The position numbers and the translations under genes were made by a program. The notes beneath the pieces are model-generated. The model was not told the origin of the DNA. It did not search any database and worked only from the letters and a program-made list of their open reading frames with translations. From the NCBI GenBank assembly GCA_963837805.1, contig CAWIOU010000014.1:562597-626596 (forward strand): a stretch of DNA of 64,000 nucleotides. The letters are read 5' to 3'. Below, one piece after another: positions 17,198 to 25,495 of the stretch; position 1 is the first letter of the stretch, and each line of letters starts with the position of its first letter. The DNA is from Bog-756 sp963837805 (GTDB lineage: Bacteria > Actinomycetota > Acidimicrobiia > Acidimicrobiales > RAAP-2).

Positions 17198-19015
17198 ATG
17201 GTCGTCGAAACGATACCTGAGACAAAGCCCAGGTCAGGGTCGGGAGAGGCGACGGCCGGCCGGGGGCGCCGGCATTCGAGGCGACGTCGGGACCAGCACT
17301 CGCCCAGCGACTCCTTGGCCTGGTGGATCGCCGCCTTCCTGATCGCCGCGGCCGGGGTGGTGGGCCTCGTTCTCCGGTTGTGGCTCGTTTTCCACAGTCC
17401 CCTCACGTCCGACGAGGCGGTGGTCGGCCTCGTCGCCCAGGGCATGCTGCACGGACACTTCACCGCGTTCTTCTGGGGCCAGCAGTACGGAGGGACGGCT
17501 GAGCCGGCGGTCCTCGCCCTCTTCTTCCTGGTGCTGGGTCAACACGGATGGGTCGAGACGTTGATGGCGGGATTCCTGTCCGCCGTCGCCGCCGTCCTCA
17601 CCTGGCGGGTGGCGCTCCGGCTGGTGCGGCTACCGGTGCTCGCCCTGCTCGCCGCCGCCCTCACCTGGGCCGCGCCCGAAGTCGTTGTCCAGGACTCGGT
17701 CAAAACCTGGGGATTCCGCGGGGTGGCGCTCATCTGCGGCCTCCTGGTGCTGCTCATGGGACTGCGGGTGCTGGACGGTCGGCGCGGTGTCCTCAACTTC
17801 GCCGCACTGGGATTGGCCGCGGGGGTCGGCTGGTGGTCGTCCCCCGAGATCGCCTACTACGCCGTCCCGACGTTGTTCATCCTGGTCGTCGCCTTCCGAT
17901 CGACCCGGGAGCGCCGGTGGCGCATCTGGGTCCCGGCGACGCTGACCGCGGTGGTGACGGTGATCGTCGGCGCCGCTCCGTGGTTGTGGACCAACGAGAA
18001 GTCGGGGTTTGCGTCCTTGCATACAATCCCCAGACGAGGTCCGACCCACCACCCGGGCATCCTGGGCCGGATCCCGATCTTCTTCCGTGATCAGCTCCCC
18101 ATGTCGGTCGGCCTGCGTCGCGCCTTCGACGGGGTCTGGCTCGGGTCCTTCGGTGGGGAGTGGCTCCGAGTGACGGTGATGGTCATCGTCTTCGCCATCA
18201 TCGTGACCGCGCTCCTCCTGTGCCTGGCCCGCCCCGGTCGGACCCGCTGCCTCGCCCTGGGTGTCCTCCTCTTTCCGTTGATGTTCATCCTGTCCCCGGC
18301 CTCGTGGTTCTGGCTGGATGGCCGCTACGACTGCTTCCTGCCTCCGTTGCTGGCCCTGGTCCTGGCCGTGGGATGTTACGAAGGCGCCGGTCGATTCCGC
18401 CGCCTGCGTGGTCGGCACGGGGAGGTGACCGCTGGTGCGGTGGGTTCGGTCGAACCCGGAGCCGACGAGTCCGGCCCGACGCCGAGCGCAGGGGTCGCCA
18501 CGCTGATGATGGCCGGGGTGGTGGCCCTGTCCGTCACCCTCACCGTGGTCATGTTCTTCCAAGTCATCCAGACGTCTCCACGCATCTTCACCTCCACGTG
18601 GGGAAACCCGGATGCCCCGACCATGGTCGCCATCGCCAAGTTGGAGGCCGAGGGGGTCACCACCGGCTACGCCGACTACTGGGTGGCCTACAAACTGGAC
18701 TTCCTGAGCCGGGGCCGTCTCACCATCACGACGGCCGGCTACGACGCCGATCGGTCCCAGTCGATCAACAAGAAGGTGAAGGCCAGCACCTGGCCCGCAT
18801 TCCTGTTCGTGTCGCGCCGACAATCGGGCAAGGACGGCACGCAGTTCAGTGCCCCGAAACTCATCATCGGCCCCGACGGCGTCTCGGAGTCGACTTTCCT
18901 TGCCACCTTGCAGAGGCTCGGTGTGCCCCACCGGATCATCAGCACGGGAATCCTGCAGGCAGTGGTGCCTTACGAGCCGATCTCGCTGGGCAAAGCTCAC
19001 TTCCCCGGCCTCTGA
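17198..19015 (+). CDS. GT-C type membrane glycosyltransferase, second copy in the locus
   Basis: A 605-residue integral membrane protein. A basic N-terminus with RRHSRRRRD precedes about ten hydrophobic helices, and a soluble C-terminal tail of about 150 residues follows the last one. The first outer loop contains SPLTSDEAVVGL, matching the acidic motif of ArnT/PMT-like GT-C enzymes. The ATG has gaagg seven bases upstream. It is divergent from the methyltransferase gene across 270 bases. It probably transfers a sugar from a lipid carrier on the outer face of the membrane. It is unlike the other GT-C protein here in sequence, so the two likely do different steps. Confidence 0.75.
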   Translation: MVVETIPETKPRSGSGEATAGRGRRHSRRRRDQHSPSDSLAWWIAAFLIAAAGVVGLVLRLWLVFHSPLTSDEAVVGLVAQGMLHGHFTAFFWGQQYGGTAEPAVLALFFLVLGQHGWVETLMAGFLSAVAAVLTWRVALRLVRLPVLALLAAALTWAAPEVVVQDSVKTWGFRGVALICGLLVLLMGLRVLDGRRGVLNFAALGLAAGVGWWSSPEIAYYAVPTLFILVVAFRSTRERRWRIWVPATLTAVVTVIVGAAPWLWTNEKSGFASLHTIPRRGPTHHPGILGRIPIFFRDQLPMSVGLRRAFDGVWLGSFGGEWLRVTVMVIVFAIIVTALLLCLARPGRTRCLALGVLLFPLMFILSPASWFWLDGRYDCFLPPLLALVLAVGCYEGAGRFRRLRGRHGEVTAGAVGSVEPGADESGPTPSAGVATLMMAGVVALSVTLTVVMFFQVIQTSPRIFTSTWGNPDAPTMVAIAKLEAEGVTTGYADYWVAYKLDFLSRGRLTITTAGYDADRSQSINKKVKASTWPAFLFVSRRQSGKDGTQFSAPKLIIGPDGVSESTFLATLQRLGVPHRIISTGILQAVVPYEPISLGKAHFPGL

Positions 19016-19044
19016 ACGGGACCGCGGCACCTGGTCTCCACCGC

Positions 19045-19974
19045 TCACCCCTCGAGCAGTCCGGCCACCATCCCGTCGAGGATGTCCGCCTCCGAGACAA
19101 GGCATTCGTCGAATCCGAACCGGCCCATCACCGTGGCCAGAATGAGCGCCCCTCCCACGATCACATCCTCCCGTCCCGGCACCATGCCCGCCCGGTCCAG
19201 CCGGGCCTGTTTGACCTCGGCCGCCAGGGTCAGGTACCAGTCGTGGACGTTTCCGGCGGTCAGCACCGAATGGTGGATACGGTCGGGGTCGTACTCGTCC
19301 AGCCCCATCTGCAGGGATGCCAGCGTGGTCACCGTGCCGGCCAGACCGACCAGGCGTCGCGAGGTGAGAAACCGGGGCTCGGCGGCGATGGCCTCGTCCA
19401 ACAATTCGAGGACCGCCGATTCGGCCTGACCCAACTCGGCCGCCGTGGGCGGATCCGAGGTCAGAAAGCGCTCGGTCAACCGGACGCATCCGATCTGCAT
19501 GGAGACGGCGGCCAGTTCCGGGTCGGCGGCGCCGGAACCCGTGACCAGTTCGGTCGAACCGCCTCCGATGTCGAGAATCAGGAAGGGTCCGTCGTCGGGA
19601 TCGAGGTCGGAGACGGCGCCGGCCATCGACAGTCGAGCCTCTGCCGTTCCCTCCAGGAGCTCGGGAGTCACCCCGGTCGTCTCGCCCGCCGCTCTGAGGA
19701 ACTCTTCCCCGTTGGATGCATCCCGAGCCGCCGAGGTCGCCACCAGACGGCTCCGGACCACACTCAGCCGGTTCATCACCTCCCGGTACTCGGTCAGGAC
19801 CGAGAGGCACCGGTCGATGGCTTCACCCGAGAGCTTCCCGGTTGCGTCCACTCCCTCACCCAGTCGGGTGATCCTCATCAACCGCTCGAGTGGACGCCCA
19901 CTGGCATCGACGACGAACAGCCTGGTCGAGTTGGTCCCACAATCGATGGCCGCCACCGGACCGACTGCGCGCAT
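19045..19974 (-). CDS. ppx: Ppx/GppA-family exopolyphosphatase
   Basis: A 309-residue protein of the short actinobacterial Ppx form, of the ASKHA ATPase fold, hydrolysing polyphosphate or pppGpp. The phosphate-1 motif AAIDCGTNSTRLFV opens the protein, TRLGEGVD follows, and the second phosphate motif appears as LILDIGGGSTELV. It ends the minus-strand block after DUF501, matching the M. tuberculosis eno-divIC-DUF501-ppx2 order. Whether it acts on polyphosphate or on guanosine pentaphosphate cannot be told here. Confidence 0.9.
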   Translation of the reverse strand: MRAVGPVAAIDCGTNSTRLFVVDASGRPLERLMRITRLGEGVDATGKLSGEAIDRCLSVLTEYREVMNRLSVVRSRLVATSAARDASNGEEFLRAAGETTGVTPELLEGTAEARLSMAGAVSDLDPDDGPFLILDIGGGSTELVTGSGAADPELAAVSMQIGCVRLTERFLTSDPPTAAELGQAESAVLELLDEAIAAEPRFLTSRRLVGLAGTVTTLASLQMGLDEYDPDRIHHSVLTAGNVHDWYLTLAAEVKQARLDRAGMVPGREDVIVGGALILATVMGRFGFDECLVSEADILDGMVAGLLEG

Positions 19975-20060
19975 GATCCCTTGCTAGCACGACGGCGATC
20001 GGTTCCACCACCCATCGAGGCCGTCGGCCAGGCCGGAGGTCCTCCCTCCCGAGCGTTCGC

Positions 20061-20537
20061 TCAGGTGGGATGGAGGCCGATCTGTCGGGCCGTCCACTCA
20101 CCGACAGGATCCTCGGCTCCGGTCAGCCACCAGGCCAGGTGGGCATGAAGGCACTTCACACCCTGCCTGGTCCCACCCACTCCCCCCGAAGGCCTCGGTC
20201 CGCGGTGTCCGACGGGGATGAGCGCGTCGCGTTCGTCGGCGTAGTGGGCATGGGCGGCCCTGATCCGATCCAGTCCCACCGCGGCCTCCGCCTGTCGGAC
20301 CCCGCCGGTCGACTCGATCCTGCTCACCGCGTCCCGCAGGGCCGGGTCGACCAGCCAGTAGCGGGTGGGCATGGGCGTGCCGTCGAAGAGAAACGGAGCA
20401 TTGGAGATGACCGCCGGAGCACCATCCTCGTTCCGGACGATCACTTCGAACTCCCCGGCGGGCGGACGCCCGAGGAGCTCGGACACCATGGCCAGATCGG
20501 CGTCGGACCCGGGTCCGGCCGGGGGCCGCCCGGTCAC
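20061..20537 (-). CDS. DUF501 family protein
   Basis: A 158-residue protein of the actinobacterial DUF501 family, function unknown. Visible hallmarks are LLGRPPAGEFEVIVR, PMPTRYWLVDP in the middle, and GVKCLHAHLAWWLTG near the end with a conserved Cys and two His residues that could bind a metal. Its GTG start overlaps the stop of the ftsB-like gene by 4 bases, so the two are translationally coupled. In mycobacteria it also sits between divIC and ppx2, which suggests a link to envelope or division functions, unproven. Confidence 0.88.
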   Translation of the reverse strand: MTGRPPAGPGSDADLAMVSELLGRPPAGEFEVIVRNEDGAPAVISNAPFLFDGTPMPTRYWLVDPALRDAVSRIESTGGVRQAEAAVGLDRIRAAHAHYADERDALIPVGHRGPRPSGGVGGTRQGVKCLHAHLAWWLTGAEDPVGEWTARQIGLHPT

Positions 20538-21367
20538 TTCCAGAATTCGAGCGTGTCGGACACCCGGGACCAGAAACTCGACCGGCTCGACAGCGATCCC
20601 GCCGACGGGGCCGAGCCCGCAGCCGATGACCGGTCACCGCTGGTCCCTGCCGGCGAACCGGAGAAGGCGGAGGTGGGCGTGGCCCGGGGAAGCCCGGGAT
20701 CGGGCGACATGTCGGGGGCGTCGGCGGGTGCGACCAGTGCTTCGTCGCCGGGGTCGCCCGAGGTCGGCCCTCCGGGCGTCGTGGAGGTGGTCCTGCCCGA
20801 CGCCGGCAGCACGTTGTAGAGGGTTTGGTTCGGCGAGACGAGCTGGTAGTCCTGGCGGGCCAACCGATCGATCTCGGTGGTCGACTTCAACTGTTGGTTC
20901 TGCTCCGACAGGGCCCGGTTGGCGCTCTGGATCTGATGGAGCTGCGCGGCCGCCGCAGACAGCTGCCGATGCTGGGACAACAGGGTGGAGAACGGGAAGT
21001 TGGTGGCCAGCACGGCGACGGCGAAGGCGGCCGCCAGCGCCACCGGGATCCGGCTGCGGCGGGTGAGCGGGGAGACCGGGTCCCGCCGGCGCCGCTCCCG
21101 TCGGGATGCGGAGGCCTTTCCCGATCGCCTGAAAAAGCGGAACGTCGGAAGACGGAGCCACCGTCGTGGCGCCGCGGCGGCTTTCTTGGTGACCTTCGCC
21201 GCGGATGTGTTCTTCGCCGCCGGCTTGTTCGTGGCCACCGGCTCGACCCCGGGCCGCCGTAGACGCACGACCGACCTCAGCGACCGTCTGTTCCGGGACG
21301 CCCGACGCCTCTCCTTCTCTCGCCAGCCCTCCCTGCGTCTCGAATGGGCGTGGGGACGGGCGCTCAC
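20534..21367 (-). CDS. FtsB/DivIC-type septum formation initiator
   Basis: A bitopic division protein of about 277 residues. A long basic, Ala/Lys-rich cytoplasmic region comes first, then one membrane helix (IPVALAAAFAVAVLATNF), then a coiled coil with HRQLSAAAAQLHQIQSANRALSEQ, then a Ser/Thr/Pro/Gly-rich tail. DivIC/FtsB proteins link FtsQ and FtsL at the septum and help activate cell-wall synthesis. I take GTG 21367, overlapping the enolase stop by 4 bases; an alternative GTG lies 15 bases upstream. The enzyme-free tail after the coiled coil is longer than in E. coli FtsB. Confidence 0.8.
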   Translation of the reverse strand: MSARPHAHSRRREGWREKERRRASRNRRSLRSVVRLRRPGVEPVATNKPAAKNTSAAKVTKKAAAAPRRWLRLPTFRFFRRSGKASASRRERRRRDPVSPLTRRSRIPVALAAAFAVAVLATNFPFSTLLSQHRQLSAAAAQLHQIQSANRALSEQNQQLKSTTEIDRLARQDYQLVSPNQTLYNVLPASGRTTSTTPGGPTSGDPGDEALVAPADAPDMSPDPGLPRATPTSAFSGSPAGTSGDRSSAAGSAPSAGSLSSRSSFWSRVSDTLEFWK

Positions 21368-22653
21368 CGGGCCGGGCTCCACGATGCCAGCGCTTCGCCG
21401 CCCCGGAAGGCGGCGGTCTCCCCGAGAACCTCTTCGATCCGCAACAGTTGGTTGTACTTGGCCACCCGGTCAGAACGCGCCGGCGCCCCCGTCTTGATCT
21501 GCCCGCAATTGGTGGCCACGGCAAGATCGGCGATCGTGGTGTCCTCGGTCTCGCCGGAACGGTGCGACATCACGCAGGCGTAGGAAGATCGGTTGGCCAG
21601 AGCCATGGTACCGAGCGTCTCGGTGAGCGTGCCGATCTGATTGACCTTGATGAGCACGGCGTTGGCCGAGTGTGACTCGATGCCGCGCCGCAGCCGCTCC
21701 TCGTTGGTCACGAAGAGATCATCCCCCACCAATTGCACCGTCCCACCGAGCGACCGGGTCAGTGCCGCCCAACCGTCCCAGTCGTCTTCGGCCATCCCGT
21801 CCTCGATGGACACGATGGGATAGCGGCCGGCCATGTCGACCCAGTACTCGACCATCTCCGAGGAGGAGAGGGTCCGGCCCTCGCCGGCCAGCACGTAGTT
21901 GCCGTCCTTGTAGAGCTCGCTGCTGGCCGGATCCATGGCGATGGCGATCTCGTCACCGGGAACCCGTCCTGCGGCCTCGATGGCCTCCACCAGGATCTGC
22001 ACCGCCTGCTCGTTGGAGTCCAGATTGGGAGCGAACCCGCCCTCGTCCCCGACCGTGGTGGACAGGCCGCGGACCTTGAGCACGCCGGCCAGGGCATGGT
22101 AGGTCTCGACCCCCCAGCGCAGAGCCTCCGAGAACGACGCGGCACCCACCGGCATGATCATGAATTCCTGCAGATCGATGGAATTGTCGGCATGGGCCCC
22201 GCCGTTGACCACATTCATCATGGGCACGGGAAGGACGTGGGCGTCCGATCCGCCGATGTAGCGGAACAGCGGAAGACCCAACTCGTCGGCCGCCGCTTTG
22301 GCTGTGGCCAACGACACCCCGAGGAGGGCATTCGCCCCCAACCGAGCCTTGTTGGGAGTTGCGTCGGCATCGATGAGGGCCAGGTCGACCCCCCGCTGGT
22401 CGAGGGCGTCGAATCCGTCGAGTATCTCGGCGATCTCGCCGTTGACGTTGGCGATCGCCCGTTGGACGCCCTTCCCGCGGTAGCGCTCTCCACCGTCACG
22501 GAGCTCGACCGCTTCGAACGATCCGGTCGAGGCGCCGGAGGGGACGATCGCCCGGCCGACTGATCCGGAGTCCAGCAGTACCTCGACCTCGACGGTCGGA
22601 TTACCGCGAGAGTCCAAAACCTCTCGGCCGATGATCTGTTCGATCACGCTCAC
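21364..22653 (-). CDS. eno: Enolase
   Basis: A 429-residue phosphopyruvate hydratase, the usual length. It converts 2-phosphoglycerate to phosphoenolpyruvate in glycolysis and also serves the RNA degradosome in some bacteria. It begins with IIGREVLDSRGNPTVEV. Metal and catalytic regions are present: GDEGGFAPN, SIEDGMAEDDWDGW, and the signature LIKVNQIGTLTETL followed by SHRSGETED. The GTG start is preceded by aggag. It is the first gene of the coupled eno-ftsB-DUF501 run. Confidence 0.97.
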   Translation of the reverse strand: MSVIEQIIGREVLDSRGNPTVEVEVLLDSGSVGRAIVPSGASTGSFEAVELRDGGERYRGKGVQRAIANVNGEIAEILDGFDALDQRGVDLALIDADATPNKARLGANALLGVSLATAKAAADELGLPLFRYIGGSDAHVLPVPMMNVVNGGAHADNSIDLQEFMIMPVGAASFSEALRWGVETYHALAGVLKVRGLSTTVGDEGGFAPNLDSNEQAVQILVEAIEAAGRVPGDEIAIAMDPASSELYKDGNYVLAGEGRTLSSSEMVEYWVDMAGRYPIVSIEDGMAEDDWDGWAALTRSLGGTVQLVGDDLFVTNEERLRRGIESHSANAVLIKVNQIGTLTETLGTMALANRSSYACVMSHRSGETEDTTIADLAVATNCGQIKTGAPARSDRVAKYNQLLRIEEVLGETAAFRGGEALASWSPAR

Positions 22654-22761
22654 TGTCTGTCGTCACTCCTGTTGCCGGTCCCGGTAAAGCTACCACCGGG
22701 AACCGTCCGGACCTGGTAATTCTCCCACCATTCACCGGTTGCGACAGGGCGGCGCGCACGA

Positions 22762-24231
22762 TCATCCTCGCTCTTCGACCGAAGCGCGAAAGCTCGCCGC
22801 CCTCATTCTGAGTGCCGTCTCGGGTTCGACTCCGAACGACCTGGCCATGTTCACCAGCGCGAAGAGGAGTTCGCCGAAAACGGCGGCGTGGTCGGCCGGC
22901 GGGTCGGACGACGTGCCGGGATCGGCCGTCCCCAGTGCCGACACGGCAGCGGTGATCCGGACGGCCTCCTCAGCCACACCGGGGAGCACCATGCCCACGG
23001 CCAACGCCTTGCGTTGCAACTTGGCCACCAGGGACAGCGCCGGGAGCGCCGCCGGGATGCCCTCGGTCACACTCGAGCGGTCCTTCTCCGATTTCTTGAT
23101 GGCTTCCCAGGCGGCGCTGGCGTCCTCGGGCATGCTCCCGGCCTCATCACCGAACACGTGGGGATGACGGGACACCAGCTTGTCGTGCACGCCGCGGGCG
23201 ACGTCGGCCAGCGTGAACCGACCGGCCTCGGCGCCCAGGAGCGCGTGGAAGTAGACCTGGAAGAGCAGGTCGCCGAGCTCCTCCTCGAGATGCGCCACCG
23301 CCTCTTCCTCGATGGTGCCGTGGTCGGACGGCGAGGCGTCGACCGCCGCCATCTCGTCGATCGCCTCCAGCACCTCGTAGGACTCCTCGAGCAGATGCCG
23401 GGCCAGACTTCCGTGGGTCTGGGCACGGTCCCACGGACACCGTTGTCGCAGTGTGTGGACGAGCTCGTCGAGTCGGACCAGCTCGGTGGCGACCGGGGCG
23501 TCCAGACGGGGGATCCACAATGACGTGAGGTGGTCCGGTTCGAAGGATCGGTCGAGGTCGTCCCAGGCCAGCTCCAGGATCTGCTCGTCCTCGAGCCCGA
23601 GGTGGTGGAGGACCGTGACCGTGTCCGACGGCGCCGACTCGACTGAGAGCTTGATGGCCGACAACAACGATCTGCTCCAGCACTGGGCCACCAGCAACGG
23701 CCCCGACCGGCCGGCCGCGTCGATGGCGAAGGACTCCCCGTCGACCACTTTGACGCCGGCGGCCACCGGGTCCACCCCCAGCCGGACAAAGGCCAGATCG
23801 AGGAAGGACACGGCCGGATGGACCACCAGATCGACGGATCCGTCCACCACCGCCGGGTGCGCCATGAGCAGGGACACCGTCCGCTCGGCCACCGTCGGCG
23901 ATCCGGGTACCGCGTACACCACCCTCGCCCCCCGTCCGGGCCCGGCCTCGTCACCCGCTCCGGCAACGGCGGCGGCGATGACGTCGATCACGATGGCCCG
24001 GTACACGTCGGCGAACCCATCGGCCCGCTCGTAGTGGTGGTCAAAGGTGAGGACGCCGGGAAAGGCGCTGGCCGACGGGTGGCGGGAGGTGCGCAGGAAG
24101 ACGGCATCGGCGTGCTCGACCAGGGTCACGGTGTGGGCCGTGATCAGCTCGGGCCCGGCCGGTCCCAGCCCGACCACGTCGATCCGGGCCCGGCCCGTGT
24201 CGGACTTCGTCCTGCCGGTCACCATGGCCAC
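22762..24231 (-). CDS. mazG: MazG-family nucleotide pyrophosphohydrolase with N-terminal tetrapyrrole-methylase-like domain
   Basis: 489 residues in two domains, like Bacillus YabN. The first 220 or so resemble a tetrapyrrole (corrin/porphyrin) methylase, with VDVVGLGPAGPELIT-type opening (IDVVGLGPAG here) and VYAVPGSPTVAERT. The second is MazG: LRQRCPWDRAQTHGSLARHLLEE and the metal-binding EExxE-type cluster HLEEELGDLLFQV, followed by RHPHVFG. MazG removes pyrophosphate from noncanonical or stress-related NTPs and lowers toxic nucleotide and ppGpp pools. It lies between the SurA-like gene and eno, as in mycobacteria. Confidence 0.92.
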   Translation of the reverse strand: MAMVTGRTKSDTGRARIDVVGLGPAGPELITAHTVTLVEHADAVFLRTSRHPSASAFPGVLTFDHHYERADGFADVYRAIVIDVIAAAVAGAGDEAGPGRGARVVYAVPGSPTVAERTVSLLMAHPAVVDGSVDLVVHPAVSFLDLAFVRLGVDPVAAGVKVVDGESFAIDAAGRSGPLLVAQCWSRSLLSAIKLSVESAPSDTVTVLHHLGLEDEQILELAWDDLDRSFEPDHLTSLWIPRLDAPVATELVRLDELVHTLRQRCPWDRAQTHGSLARHLLEESYEVLEAIDEMAAVDASPSDHGTIEEEAVAHLEEELGDLLFQVYFHALLGAEAGRFTLADVARGVHDKLVSRHPHVFGDEAGSMPEDASAAWEAIKKSEKDRSSVTEGIPAALPALSLVAKLQRKALAVGMVLPGVAEEAVRITAAVSALGTADPGTSSDPPADHAAVFGELLFALVNMARSFGVEPETALRMRAASFRASVEERG

Positions 24232-24246
24232 CGTCCCCCCGGAGGG

Positions 24247-25437
24247 TCAGCCGCCCGAGCTCGACGAGCCTGCCGACCCCGACGTGGCCGGGGCCGGGGC
24301 ACCTCCCACAGGAGTCAGCGACGTCGCCGGGATGGAGCCCGATCCCGAGACCGCCGACAGGAGGAACTGCGGCGGTGGCGCCACCGGCGGTACCACGTTC
24401 AGGTGGTTCCACGTCCCATATTGCGGATTCACCGACACGTCGGAACGGTGGGCGAAGGCGATGATCTCCCTACTCACCCGGTCCACGTTGGCCGTGCCCT
24501 GCAGAAGCTCCCGGCGCACCACCGGTCGGGCCGCCGACAGCGGCTCGAGGGACTGGCTGGTCACCTCGTAGACGAACCACTCGCCGGTGCCGGAGTTCTC
24601 CCCCGACGCGATGGGACGGCCCACCGGCACCGTCTGCTGTTGGAGGGCCTGTTCCACCCCTGCCTGGGTGTACGAGCAGCCCAGAGCCCCGCCGCTGGCT
24701 GCCGTCGAGGCATCGATCGACCTCGACTTGGCCACGTCGGCGAATGAGGCACCGCCGTTGATCTGGGCCACCACCTGATCGGCGGCGGCCTGGGACTTGG
24801 TCACGATCTGGCTCACGCAGTCGGCGGTGAACTCATCCTTGTTGGCCGCGTAGTACCCGAAGATCGCGGTGTTGGACAGGTCCGCCCCGTCGGCCAGCAG
24901 CTTCTCGTCGAACGCCTGGTTGCGGATCTGGGCCTGGGTCACGGACGGCGGGAGGTTGGCCAGCAGCTCCTTGCCGCTGAAGCTGGCTCCGGTCGGGCTT
25001 TCGCAGAAGGAGGTCGACCCGCCCACCGTGGCCTGTTGCACCGCGGCACTGATCTCCCCGTCCAGGGTGGACTGGAAATCGGTTTTGGCGGTGGCCAGAT
25101 CGGACGACGACACGGTGATGCCCTTGGACATGGCGAACTGCTCGGCCAGCAGCTGACCCACCTGGCTCTCGAGCACCGCGCCGGCGAAGGCCGTGGTGTA
25201 GGTGCCGGGCCCACCCGCGCCCTGCGCGGACGTGGCGCTCAGCTGGGGATTCTCGAGCTGCAGCAGGCACCCTCCGTACTGGGTGCTCTCCAGCGTGCGG
25301 AGCTGGTTGTTGAGCGAGGCCGTGGAGATGTCGGTTCCGTTGGCCGTGGCCGCCGGCGGGCCCACGTTGCACGCCGACACCAGGGCGCCGGACGCGATGA
25401 GCAGGGCGAGGACGGCCCCCGACAGTTGGCGTTTCAC
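24247..25437 (-). CDS. SurA/PrsA-like lipoprotein with rotamase domain
   Basis: A 396-residue predicted lipoprotein. The GTG start gives a short basic n-region, a hydrophobic core and the lipobox LVSAC, so the mature chain begins at Cys. A helical SurA-N-like chaperone region follows (about 35-230, with FxSGKELLANLPPSV and QAFDEKLL). A parvulin-like rotamase part follows (about 240-330: AAADQVVAQINGGASFADVAKSRS, GGALGCSY). It ends in a Ser/Gly/Pro tail. Likely it helps fold exported proteins outside the membrane. Four Cys residues beyond the lipid Cys may form disulfides. In M. tuberculosis this slot holds lpqU instead. Confidence 0.82.
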   Translation of the reverse strand: MKRQLSGAVLALLIASGALVSACNVGPPAATANGTDISTASLNNQLRTLESTQYGGCLLQLENPQLSATSAQGAGGPGTYTTAFAGAVLESQVGQLLAEQFAMSKGITVSSSDLATAKTDFQSTLDGEISAAVQQATVGGSTSFCESPTGASFSGKELLANLPPSVTQAQIRNQAFDEKLLADGADLSNTAIFGYYAANKDEFTADCVSQIVTKSQAAADQVVAQINGGASFADVAKSRSIDASTAASGGALGCSYTQAGVEQALQQQTVPVGRPIASGENSGTGEWFVYEVTSQSLEPLSAARPVVRRELLQGTANVDRVSREIIAFAHRSDVSVNPQYGTWNHLNVVPPVAPPPQFLLSAVSGSGSIPATSLTPVGGAPAPATSGSAGSSSSGG

Positions 25438-25495
25438 GGCGGTGATGCTACTGGGTGATTCATGTTCGCCGACTCCGCGACGGCCGATCGACGGC

